Part shown: positions 51,542-59,390 of the stretch, in pieces
Numbering within the stretch: position 1 is the first letter of the stretch
Layout: each line of letters opens with the position of its first letter
NCBI RefSeq assembly: GCF_024758005.1
Contig: NZ_CP103288.1
Location: forward strand, 3,286,001 to 3,350,000
DNA: 64,000 nt
Source: Pseudarthrobacter sp. NS4
GTDB taxonomy: Bacteria; Actinomycetota; Actinomycetes; Actinomycetales; Micrococcaceae
Direction: 5' to 3'
The notes under the pieces: generated by a model
Told to the model about the DNA's origin: nothing
Databases searched by the model: none
The model's input: only the letters and a program-made list of their open reading frames with translations
Position numbers and translations under genes: made by a program

Positions 51542-53424
51542 CTGGAATCACTTCCGGGTACGTCGAGCAATGCACGGAGGAGGGCGCCGGCATCACCGCT
51601 GGCTACTGCCGCCCGGGCATGCTCGGCGAGCTCGTAGGGACCCGCCGCCGGAAAGGATTGCCGGGCTTCGGCGAGCTTGTGCTCGATGAGCGAACGCAGT
51701 GATGCCAACATGTCCGGTGACGCTGTTGCCGGCAGGAGCGTTCGGGCAATGTCATCAGCCGATGGCTCATCCAGATACTCGGCGCTGGCCTCGAAGCCGC
51801 TTGGCAGTGACTCCTGCCACCCGACGAGGACGAGCCGGACCCCGGGCATCCGTGGCAGGTCCTGGATCAGCTGCCGTACCAGGTCAATCACAGCTGCGGA
51901 CGGGCGGGAGGCTGCCCTGTTGAATCCTTCGAGGACCAGCCAAACCCCTCCGTGCTTCGCGATCGCCGCCAGCGTCTGCGCGAGGGCGGGGGCCGTCTGG
52001 TTCCTCACCTCACGCTGCTGGGTCGTGAGTCCGCTGGTGGCACGGACCCTGGTCTTGGCTGCGAAGGCACCTGCGATCTTGCCCGCGAAGGTCACGGCGT
52101 CGTCGCTCTGGCAGTTGGCGACATCGATTGATGCGTAGGCTCCTCCGATCTTCGTAACGAGCGCGTGTACGAGGTACTTGGTGAAGCGCAGCCCCAGGCC
52201 CGGTTGCCCGAAGACGGCAACGAGCCGCTCCGCCGGGGTGGCGAGCGGGGACCCGCTGCGCCAGATCCGCACCTGGGTCTCATGCCGGCCGATGACGTGG
52301 CGGGTTACAGTGCTGCCGTTCTCGTCCGTTGCCTGCACCGTCATCACGGCCGGTGGCGTGTCGGGGAGTTCCAATGCGGTGAGCATTGGTGCCCAGCGGA
52401 GGATCGGCACGGCCCGGTTGCACGCCTTGTCCTCGGCGCCTTGCCCGGGAGGCATCCCCCCTTGATGCAGCCCGATCACCCGGAATTGGGCGTCGAACAT
52501 CGGCGCACCTGAAGAACCTCCTGCTGTGTTGGCTGAGTGGAGGAGCCGCAGGGGCGGTTTGCCGAGCCTGCGGTCCACCCGGCCGGTGGACCACAGCAGG
52601 GGCAGGCTCTTGCCTGTGCCGTCGTCGGGATGGTGCAGTACGTGCACCTGGAAGGGGCGGACCGGGAGCCGCTGGCTCGGTGCCATGGGACGAACCGTTT
52701 TCGCTTCCGCAAGCCGCAGGATAGCAAGGTCCCAGGGCCCCAGTTGCGGGTCGATGCCCTCGATGCTGTCCAGGACGAAACCTGTACCGGCGGTCTCGTG
52801 CGAGGTGGGAGGGCTGTAGAAGGCGAGCCAGTCCGTGGCCAGTGGCGCAACCGTGCCAGGGAGACGGATCGGCGGCTGCTGGCCGTCCAGCAGGTCGGCC
52901 ACATCCCCGAACGTCACCGTAATCTGCCTCGTCGAGTCGGACGTCGCCGCCGCGACACCGTGCTCGTCGATTTCAACCAAATCCTGTACAACATGACCGG
53001 CGGTGGCGATCAGGGTGGGTGCCACGAGGATGCCGCTTCCGTGTGTATCATCCACGTCGATGCGGCAAACGAGGTCGGACGCCAGGAGCATCCGCCGTGC
53101 GGCCACCCTCGCGTCCACCGGAGTGAACACGCTGGAGGAGAACGCCTGGAGCGAGGCGAGCCGGTCGAAGAGCCCGCGCTCGATATCGACCGGGCCTCGA
53201 TGCGCACCGCTTTTTGTCAGGCCCGCCTTGACGAGCGCCGCTTGGAAGGCCAGCGCCTTCCCCCTGCCCGCTGCGTTGACGAATGCGCTCGCAACGTAGT
53301 CGGCGGGGTCTTCGTAATCGGCATTGAGGATACCCAGCTGGTCAAGGACCGCTCTGATGCGTGGGATGTCGGGCTCGACCGACCGCGACAATTTGAGGAC
53401 GTCTTCAGGCCACGATGCCGGCAT
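51538..53424 (-). CDS. S1 trypsin-like protease with helical N-terminus and degenerate NTPase-like C-terminus
   Basis: 628 aa from ATG 53424; GTG 53433 is possible. Residues 1-75 form a small helical domain (SRSVEPDIPRIRAVLDQLGIL) recalling effector-associated domains. The protease has His144 (TAGHVVQ), Asp232 (GPWDLAILRL) and Ser305 (GGSSGAP). From about 398 an NTPase-like region follows, with FGQPGLGLRFTKYL in place of a Walker A (the Lys is missing) and GGVWLVLEGFNRAASRPSAAV as a Walker B-like strand, so ATP hydrolysis is doubtful. Coupled to the STAND ATPase gene; probably its protease partner. Confidence 0.83.
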   Translation of the reverse strand: MPASWPEDVLKLSRSVEPDIPRIRAVLDQLGILNADYEDPADYVASAFVNAAGRGKALAFQAALVKAGLTKSGAHRGPVDIERGLFDRLASLQAFSSSVFTPVDARVAARRMLLASDLVCRIDVDDTHGSGILVAPTLIATAGHVVQDLVEIDEHGVAAATSDSTRQITVTFGDVADLLDGQQPPIRLPGTVAPLATDWLAFYSPPTSHETAGTGFVLDSIEGIDPQLGPWDLAILRLAEAKTVRPMAPSQRLPVRPFQVHVLHHPDDGTGKSLPLLWSTGRVDRRLGKPPLRLLHSANTAGGSSGAPMFDAQFRVIGLHQGGMPPGQGAEDKACNRAVPILRWAPMLTALELPDTPPAVMTVQATDENGSTVTRHVIGRHETQVRIWRSGSPLATPAERLVAVFGQPGLGLRFTKYLVHALVTKIGGAYASIDVANCQSDDAVTFAGKIAGAFAAKTRVRATSGLTTQQREVRNQTAPALAQTLAAIAKHGGVWLVLEGFNRAASRPSAAVIDLVRQLIQDLPRMPGVRLVLVGWQESLPSGFEASAEYLDEPSADDIARTLLPATASPDMLASLRSLIEHKLAEARQSFPAAGPYELAEHARAAVASGDAGALLRALLDVPGSDSR

Positions 53425-53429
53425 GCTGA

Positions 53430-54590
53430 TCACTGTCCCGGGAGGACTGCGGCGAGTTCTGATGTGGCCCCTTCGAGCCCGTGGGCCCAATTGACCCGGC
53501 CCGGCAATCCGGCGAAGTGGAGTCCCAGAACGAGCCGTCCTTCTGCCTCGAGGTCGACGACGAGGGACCCGGAGCTGCCGCCCAGGGTGCTGGAGTCGTG
53601 TCCGATGATCCAACGCCTCGGATCGTTTTCCACTTCGCCGCGGCCCTGCGACAACAAGCCAGGGGTCAGTCGCTTAACGCCCTTGACACCGGCGAACAAA
53701 CTCCCGAACACGTCGGGCGTGGTGGATGCCGGGTTGCCTGGGAACCCCACGACATAGATGCTCCGCCCCCGCGAGGCCAGCGCACCGTGAGTCGCAGGAT
53801 CGTCGCCCCGCGCGACCTCAACGGGCGTCGGGAATGACTGTCCGCTTACCTCACCCAGCTCGAGCACCGCCAGGTCCAGGCCGTCGAAGTTGATTCCCGG
53901 CAGGGTGGGGTGCGTGTGCTCCGGTGCGCCCGGAGGACCCACTGCCAGCACACGGCGGACGGGGAACCGCCGGTCCGGAGGCCCACCGCCCACCTCGGCC
54001 CCGAAGTCCACCGCGATGCCCGGCTTCAGCGCGCCCGTGAACACGCCGTTAGCCCGGAATGCATTGGTGGTGACCGCCTCCAGGACATGGTAATTGGTGA
54101 CGACGACGCCTTCGCCGATCGCCCACGCAGTGCCTTGGTATCCAAGAAGGGAGCCAGGGTCGTTCACCCTGCCGGCGGCCTGGCAAGCGATCCTGACTTC
54201 ATCCTCCACCCTGGACAGGGCCGCCGCGAAGTTGGCGGCGGCAGGCGCGCGCACATCGATAAAGTCGTCCTCCACAAAGAGCACCGGCCGGGACCCGTCA
54301 CTGTGCACCACAGCCTCGAGTCCTGCCAAGTCCCGGCGGTCGAGCCTGGCTTCCGCACCATGGTGGGCTACTTCCTGCAGCCCATGCTCCGCTCCGTCGA
54401 TGAGGCGGGCCAGGATTTCCGGATCTGCGTGTTCCCCGAGCCGGTCCTCCAGGTAGTGGATATCGTTGATCAGCTCCCCCACAAGCAGGTCCTCGTCCAG
54501 ACCGCCTTTATCGCCATTCCCACCGGCTCTTTCGAGCACGCCGGCGCCCGGTCTGGAAAGCAGCTGTTCGTACTCGGATCCGGCAGACAT
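53430..54590 (-). CDS. S1 trypsin-like serine protease, cytoplasmic
   Basis: 386 aa. A 120-residue N-terminal region rich in Glu and His (LVGELINDIHYLEDRLGEHA) shows no signal peptide. The trypsin-like domain has His168 (VVTNYHVLEA), Asp239 (GLDLAVLEL) and Ser340 (STLGGSSGSLVV). The DSSTLGGSSGS pattern closely resembles that of the S1-nuclease fusion (DCSTLGGNSGS), so the two protease domains are probably related by duplication. It lies 18 bp after the metzincin gene and 5 bp before the next protease. Confidence 0.88.
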   Translation of the reverse strand: MSAGSEYEQLLSRPGAGVLERAGGNGDKGGLDEDLLVGELINDIHYLEDRLGEHADPEILARLIDGAEHGLQEVAHHGAEARLDRRDLAGLEAVVHSDGSRPVLFVEDDFIDVRAPAAANFAAALSRVEDEVRIACQAAGRVNDPGSLLGYQGTAWAIGEGVVVTNYHVLEAVTTNAFRANGVFTGALKPGIAVDFGAEVGGGPPDRRFPVRRVLAVGPPGAPEHTHPTLPGINFDGLDLAVLELGEVSGQSFPTPVEVARGDDPATHGALASRGRSIYVVGFPGNPASTTPDVFGSLFAGVKGVKRLTPGLLSQGRGEVENDPRRWIIGHDSSTLGGSSGSLVVDLEAEGRLVLGLHFAGLPGRVNWAHGLEGATSELAAVLPGQ

Positions 54591-54608
54591 GATGCACCGC
54601 CATTGACC

Positions 54609-55634
54609 TCAGTCGGCTGCCCGGGCCTGGGCGCCGATGAGGTCTTTGGCCCTTTCGCGATAGGCGCCGGCGATGCCGTCCCCGGTCCCCGGCAGTCCTT
54701 CGTTCCCGGCCGTGATCGATTCCAGTGCCGTCTCCGCGCGGGACTGCAGGTCCGCCAGCTCCGCCGCTACATGCGGGTACAGCACGTTCAACCCACGCTT
54801 GTCGCCCTCAGACAGATTGATCCCGTCGCCGCTCGGCGCGCAAGTGCTCGGCGTCGATTTGTAGAAGAAATCCGGGAACCGGTACAACATCACCGATTTC
54901 GGGTCGAAGGGACCGGCGATAACGTCCGGATCGTCTTCGGTCCGCAGGTTGTGGTCCACCTTCGCCCGCGACCATCGGTTCGGCGCACCAGCAAGATAGG
55001 TATAGATGCCAGGGCGTTGCCCACCGGCGTCGGGTATGAATACGCCGCGCGGATCCTGCGTCGGGATGTATCCAGGGTCATCGTCCCAGCGGAACTCTCC
55101 TTCGCAGATGCCGCGCATGTTCTGGTGTGAGTGGTGGAAAGCGAGGGCGTGCAGGAACTCGTGGCGGACGGTGCCCTCCCAACCAGACGGCCGGTTCACG
55201 GTGTAGCCGCCGAGGTTGAGGCTCCGTTGGCCGGGGTTGCCCCCAACCGGGCCTCCCGCCGCCCCGATGGTCCGGTCCGTGCTGTCAGTGCCCACCAATG
55301 AGAAGTAGCCGCCCAAGTCGAAGCTGACGCGGATCTCGGCGGCAAAATCTGCATCACCCAGTGTCCATCTCCGGTATTCGCCGCTTGATGTGTTGAGGCC
55401 GAAGTCGAGAACGAGGTTGCAGGCGTTGGAGATCTGCTCTGTGGCAGCTTCGATGTCCGCGTGCAACCGGCTATCACCATCGAGGAAGGCAACCCGCACG
55501 GTGGAACCAGGCCTCCATCTCGCGATGTCGGAAACCAAGAATTCCAGTCCTCCGCCAGCAGACGTCCTGCGGCGCCAGCGGTCCCTGACTTCGATCGCCG
55601 CGACTATATCGTCCGGAAGTGATTCGAGCTCCAT
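54609..55634 (-). CDS. Metzincin (M12/M10-like) zinc metalloprotease, cytoplasmic
   Basis: 341 aa. The zinc motif is HEFLHALAFHH (His158, Glu159, His162, His168): HExxHxxAxxH, with Ala replacing the usual Gly. The Met-turn is SVMLYRF (Met249). STVRVAFLDGDSRLHADIEAA near residue 45 is the first strand of astacin-like domains. No signal peptide or propeptide is visible. It is first gene of the four-gene minus-strand operon and has its own 11-bp-period repeat upstream. Confidence 0.86.
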   Translation of the reverse strand: MELESLPDDIVAAIEVRDRWRRRTSAGGGLEFLVSDIARWRPGSTVRVAFLDGDSRLHADIEAATEQISNACNLVLDFGLNTSSGEYRRWTLGDADFAAEIRVSFDLGGYFSLVGTDSTDRTIGAAGGPVGGNPGQRSLNLGGYTVNRPSGWEGTVRHEFLHALAFHHSHQNMRGICEGEFRWDDDPGYIPTQDPRGVFIPDAGGQRPGIYTYLAGAPNRWSRAKVDHNLRTEDDPDVIAGPFDPKSVMLYRFPDFFYKSTPSTCAPSGDGINLSEGDKRGLNVLYPHVAAELADLQSRAETALESITAGNEGLPGTGDGIAGAYRERAKDLIGAQARAAD

Positions 55635-55681
55635 GATGCATCCTTTCGCAACTTTTCGCTCCCACCAGTAAACCGGTCCCC

Positions 55682-55700
55682 CGTTACTGCAGCGTTATTG
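55682..55700 (-). promoter_or_regulatory. Candidate SARP-binding direct repeat, metzincin operon promoter
   Basis: CGTTACTG at 55682 and CGTTATTG at 55693 are 11 bp apart. On the minus strand they read CAATAACG-CTG-CAGTAACG, 48-66 bp before the start codon. TTTACT begins about 8 bp after the last heptamer and could be the -10. Confidence 0.72.
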
Positions 55701-55880
55701 CTTGGAGCGCGGCCATGTCGATTTTCAGCCGGTCGTCGTTGTTCGACCAAGGCGCCGTTCCCGGCGGCTGGCCTGCCGCCCGGGCAGCAGGGCCGGATTT
55801 TGGAGGCACCGTCCGCACGGTCGTATGAGTCCAGCGCACCGTCGCGCCTTCCTGCTTGCTTGAAAACTTGGGCCTATGTC

Positions 55881-55968
55881 TTATCGACGCGTAAATGCGA
55901 CGGTGAGGCGCAGATTCCCGCACGCGACGGTATATCGGTCTCGTCAGGGAATATGCGCAGCGCAGGCC
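55881..55968 (+). repeat. Palindromic repeat (copy 3)
   Basis: This matches 32613-32701 with about ten differences and one missing base. The hairpin arms GCGCAGATTCCC (55908-55919) and GGGAATATGCGC (55947-55958) pair with one mismatch. It is free-standing, without an AbiEi-like gene beside it. With copy 2 it brackets the hydrolase island in direct orientation. Confidence 0.85.
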
Positions 55969-56095
55969 GGTTGTTCCCGGCGGCCGTGCCCTTCCCCGCC
56001 GGAACGTCCCGGCCTACGATGAACTCCTGAGGGGCCCCAGATTCCAAGGGATAGCCGCGAACATGAGAGCTGACACCAGAAAGGGAACATTCACC

Positions 56096-56296
56096 ATGGC
56101 CGAAACTCCCAACCCGATCCAGATTCAAAAGTTCCTCGGCGGCGTGGACTATCCCGCAAGTCGCGGGGCCTTGTTGTCAAAGGCCAAGGACTCGGGCGCT
56201 GACAGCAACGTGATTGAGGCCCTTGAGGCCATCCCCGACCGGGAATACGACAGCCCAACGGCCGTGAGCTCAGCGGTTTCAGACAACAACTCGTAG
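56096..56296 (+). CDS. DUF2795 domain protein
   Basis: 66 aa from ATG 56096 behind GAAAGGGAACA. The DUF2795 pattern is visible: IQKFLGGVDYPASRGALLSKAKDSGADSNVIEALEAIPDREYDSPTAVS. These small proteins are common in actinobacteria; the function is unknown, although the fold resembles a small DNA- or protein-binding helical unit. Confidence 0.82.
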   Translation: MAETPNPIQIQKFLGGVDYPASRGALLSKAKDSGADSNVIEALEAIPDREYDSPTAVSSAVSDNNS

Positions 56297-56493
56297 GCAG
56301 GTCCAACTGGGAGTTCCCGGCAGTGAGTAACGGAGACCGCGGTCTTCACGTGGTCCGGCCGTCGTCGCTCCCGCCCGGTTACCTCTCGTGCCTCACTGGC
56401 GGCGCGCAGTTCACGACGGCGTGTCCCGATGATCAACCGGGCCGGAACGCGCATCGCCGCCTCAAGGCCCGGGCGTGACCAGTTAGAACGGAA

Positions 56494-56524
56494 AACCACC
56501 GGGCAGGTCACCTGCCCGGTGGTT
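56494..56524 (-). terminator. Rho-independent terminator for the 38-aa protein gene
   Basis: AACCACCGGGCAGG and CCTGCCCGGTGGTT form a perfect 14-bp stem with a TCA loop. On the minus strand it is followed by TTTT, 40 bp past the stop of the small gene at 56565. The 200 bp before it (56297-56493) hold nothing I recognise. Confidence 0.82.
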
Positions 56525-56564
56525 CGCCGGTGGGTTGCCGGCAGCGTCTGCCTGTGGTTTGGCT

Positions 56565-56681
56565 CTAGTAGCGGTTCCGCGGGGGCCGCCGGGTCTGGGC
56601 GGCGCGGGCCTGCTTGGCCTTCCGGGCCTGCATCACCCGGCTGATGATGGTGGGGAGCAAAGCGAAGAGCAGTTTTTTCAT
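56565..56681 (-). CDS. Small basic protein, 38 aa, hypothetical
   Basis: The sequence starts MKKLLFALLPTIISRVMQAR and continues KAKQARAAQTRRPPRNRY. AAAGGA lies 7 bp before ATG 56681 and a strong terminator follows the stop, so it looks like a genuine small gene. A short amphipathic or membrane-associated N-terminal helix is followed by a very basic tail. No family recognised. Confidence 0.65.
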   Translation of the reverse strand: MKKLLFALLPTIISRVMQARKAKQARAAQTRRPPRNRY

Positions 56682-56741
56682 GGCATGGTCCTTTAGGTTG
56701 ATGGCGTCTGCGCTGTGATTCTCTGCATTGAGCGTTGGCTC

Positions 56742-57539
56742 TTACGGCTGGCGCTCTGCGCCCCGGACCTCACTGTAGGGATCATCCGGATCCCGTAGCG
56801 GAACTCCGCCCTCCACAGTGCCCGAGTAGGCGGGCCGACCAGGTTCGCCGTAGATGGTTTCGCCGTAGGTCACGGGCGCCGAAACCTGTTCCCGGTACAC
56901 GGGCTCCTCGCCCCATGGCGCAGCAGTTGCCGCGGCAGCCGGGGCCTGCGCCGGCTTGGGCGGGATTGCAGGTTGCGTGCCCGGAGCTCCGGCTTGAAGT
57001 CCCCGTGCAAGGCGGCCCACCAGGACGCCGGCGCCGGCAGCGAGGAGCAGGAACGTACCCGGCTTGCGGCGGGCGAAGGACTGCACGTCATTCAGCAGCG
57101 CCCCGGGTTCCTTGCCCTCGATCCAGGACGCGACCGAGGATGCACGTTCCGCGGCCTGCCTGACGAGGTCGCTGGCGGCGCCCTGCTGTTCCGGAGCATC
57201 AGCCATGGTCTGCAGCTGGCTGGAGATGGTCCTGATACCGTCGGCGGCCTTTTGCTGCTGCGCGCCGGCCTGGCTGCCCAGGCCGGATTTCGCCTGGTGC
57301 AGGAGGCCCTGCGCCTGGGACTTCGCCTCGGAAGCTACATTCCCGGCTTCGAGCCTGGCGGCCTGAGCCACATTTTGGGCTCCACCGGCCGCCTGCCCGG
57401 CAACCTGGGATGCCTCTTCCTTGGCTGCTTCCTTCTTGGTGACGTAGGTTTCCGGCTCCGCCGAAGCATTGGCGGGCGCCTTCCCGTACTGGTCGAGAGG
57501 GGGCCGGGCAGAACCCTCTGGCCACTGGTTCTCAGTCAT
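56742..57539 (-). CDS. Hypothetical protein, coiled/amphipathic with one membrane helix
   Basis: 265 aa from ATG 57539 (MTENQWPEGS), GGAAG upstream. Residues 30-150 are rich in Ala, Gln, Glu and Lys with LEA-like character (EAAKEEASQVAGQAAGGAQNV, AKSQAQGLLHQAKSGLGSQA). A short hydrophobic stretch follows (GTFLLLAAGAGVLVGRLARGL), then a Pro- and Tyr-rich tail. The arrangement resembles actinobacterial envelope-stress proteins, but I cannot name a family. An 8-bp inverted repeat lies about 55 bp upstream. Confidence 0.72.
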   Translation of the reverse strand: MTENQWPEGSARPPLDQYGKAPANASAEPETYVTKKEAAKEEASQVAGQAAGGAQNVAQAARLEAGNVASEAKSQAQGLLHQAKSGLGSQAGAQQQKAADGIRTISSQLQTMADAPEQQGAASDLVRQAAERASSVASWIEGKEPGALLNDVQSFARRKPGTFLLLAAGAGVLVGRLARGLQAGAPGTQPAIPPKPAQAPAAAATAAPWGEEPVYREQVSAPVTYGETIYGEPGRPAYSGTVEGGVPLRDPDDPYSEVRGAERQP

Positions 57540-57592
57540 CGTCACTCGCTTCCACTGGTCTGGCAGCCGGGCCTGGAACCCGGCGCGACCAA

Positions 57593-57614
57593 TTAGTAAG
57601 TAGGGTTACTAATT
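57593..57614 (-). promoter_or_regulatory. Candidate operator (perfect 8-bp inverted repeat)
   Basis: ATTAGTAA-GTAGGG-TTACTAAT lies in the AT-rich promoter region of the upstream end of the leftward gene starting at 57539. A further AGTAAG follows at about 57619. The symmetry suits a dimeric repressor (MarR or GntR size); the regulator is unknown. Confidence 0.5.
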
Positions 57615-57796
57615 AGATAGTAAGCACACTTTCTACCTGTCGCGCAAGGTGGTCGTCGAGATTTAACGGGTTCCGGGCCAGCCCGCCGCACGGCGTGACT
57701 AGCCGCGAACCTTGCGCCAATCTTTCAGGAAAGCCAGCGCGTTCCTGATGCTTGTGCCGCATGATCGGGGCAGGTTCAGGAAGGAGGACTGGGGAC

Positions 57797-58039
57797 ATGA
57801 GGATGGACGACGGCGGCGCGGCGGCTGGCGGGACGCTGGTCATCCGGACCTGGTTCGAGCTTGGCCGCGAGCCCGGCTTCCGGGCACGGATCACGTACAG
57901 CCACCCGGCGGGCAGGCAAAACAGTGTTGCCGCCGGCGATCCGAATGAGGTCCTGGAGGTTGTCCGCCAATGGCTGGAAGCCCAGCACGCCGATCGCGAC
58001 ACCGGGGGCAGTATCCAGGATCCCCCGGCCGGACTCTAA
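57797..58039 (+). CDS. Conserved small hypothetical protein, 80 aa
   Basis: From ATG 57797 with AGGAGG upstream. The sequence starts MRMDDGGAAAGGTLVIRTW and has FRARITYSHPAGRQNSVAAGDPNEVLEVVRQWLEAQ, a small alpha/beta unit. It precedes the kinase gene by 67 bp. I recognise no named family. Confidence 0.6.
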   Translation: MRMDDGGAAAGGTLVIRTWFELGREPGFRARITYSHPAGRQNSVAAGDPNEVLEVVRQWLEAQHADRDTGGSIQDPPAGL

Positions 58040-58106
58040 TTTCCCCGACGCAATACCTGCATCGCTGCCCGTGGCTAGAGTGAATGCTGAACGGAAGGCG
58101 GGCAGC

Positions 58107-59390
58107 ATGAGCGAACACACGGAAACCGGTATGGCCGGAACCGTCCTGCACGAGCGTTACCGCGTTGAAGAAGTGCTGGGGCGCGGCGGCATGGGAAGCG
58201 TCTACCGGGGAACTGACCTGGTTCTCAGCCGGGAGGTGGCACTGAAGATCTTCCGTGACGACGTCACAGATCCGGAGGAATTGGCCAGGCAGCAGTCAGA
58301 AGCCCGGATGCTGGCGCAGTTGAACCACCACGGCCTGGTGACGCTCTTCGACACGGGGACGCTCCTTCGCGGCCAGCGGGAAGTGCCGTTCCTGGTCATG
58401 GAGCTTGTCCCCGGAACCGACCTTCGGCGCCATCTTGCAGCCGGACCACTCACCGGGGAAGAGGCCGCGCGGCTGGGAGCTGAACTGGCTGAAGCGCTGC
58501 ACTACATCCACCACCGCGGTGTGGTGCACCGCGATGTGAAGCCGGCCAACATCCTGCTCACCCGCTACGCCGCGGATTCCCCGCTGCGGCCCAAGCTTGC
58601 GGACTTCGGGATCGCACGGATGCTCGACGGCGCCCGGCTCACCGCAACCAACATGGTCCCCGGAACAGCTGCCTACCTGAGCCCGGAACAAGCCCGCGGA
58701 GACAAGGTGGGACCGCCGGCCGACATCTACTCCCTGGGCCTGGTCCTGCTGGAAGCCCTCACCGGGACGGTGGCATTCCCCGGACCGCCGCTTGAAGCCG
58801 CCGTGGCCCGGCTCTCCCGGCTTCCCGACATTCCTGATTCCCTCGGCCCCGAGTGGAAATCCCTGCTTACCGCCATGACCGCCCGGGACCCGCAGGACCG
58901 GCCGGACGCAGCGGACGTCGCCAGGGCACTTGCCACCGCCGTCGATTGGAGCCTGCCGGCTGCAGAAGCACGTGGGGCACAAACCGCCCGGATACCGTCC
59001 CACCCGGCTACGCAGGTCCTGGACGCGGCCAAAGCCGGGACTTCCCGGCCGGGGGACCCCGTTGAACCGCCGGGCACCCGGCTGCCCGCCCTCCCGGACA
59101 GCCATGCGACCAATGCGACGTCGTGGCAGCCCGCCCCGCAAAGGCCATCGCGGAAACCAGCATCAGCGGACCCGAAGCCTGCCCGCCAGCGTCCCCGGGA
59201 GAAACCCGGGCACGTCCGGGGCCGCCGGCTGTGGGTCCTGGCTGCGGTCGCCGTCGTCGTGCTAATCCTCGCGGCAGTGCTGCTGGCGTCCATGCAGGGG
59301 CCGTCGCCCGCGCCGGTGGACCCGGGGCCGGCTATCCCCGGGCAGTTGGGCGAACACTTCAAGGAACTGGAAGAAAGCGTCAGGCCATGA
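58107..59390 (+). CDS. Serine/threonine protein kinase with one membrane helix
   Basis: 427 aa from ATG 58107 behind GGAAGGCGGGCAGC; a longer frame from 57861 overlaps the previous gene. Kinase motifs: GRGGMGSVYRG, VALKIF, HRDVKPANILL, DFGIARML and GTAAYLSPEQARGD. A Pro-rich linker leads to a membrane helix (LWVLAAVAVVVLILAAVLLASM) and a 30-residue external tail without PASTA repeats. The next gene starts inside its stop codon (ATGA), so the lipoprotein is co-translated. Confidence 0.9.
   Translation: MSEHTETGMAGTVLHERYRVEEVLGRGGMGSVYRGTDLVLSREVALKIFRDDVTDPEELARQQSEARMLAQLNHHGLVTLFDTGTLLRGQREVPFLVMELVPGTDLRRHLAAGPLTGEEAARLGAELAEALHYIHHRGVVHRDVKPANILLTRYAADSPLRPKLADFGIARMLDGARLTATNMVPGTAAYLSPEQARGDKVGPPADIYSLGLVLLEALTGTVAFPGPPLEAAVARLSRLPDIPDSLGPEWKSLLTAMTARDPQDRPDAADVARALATAVDWSLPAAEARGAQTARIPSHPATQVLDAAKAGTSRPGDPVEPPGTRLPALPDSHATNATSWQPAPQRPSRKPASADPKPARQRPREKPGHVRGRRLWVLAAVAVVVLILAAVLLASMQGPSPAPVDPGPAIPGQLGEHFKELEESVRP

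Noticed and set aside
53910..55130. 406-aa open frame on the plus strand
   Set aside because: It runs opposite to the S1 protease and metzincin genes, which have intact catalytic motifs.
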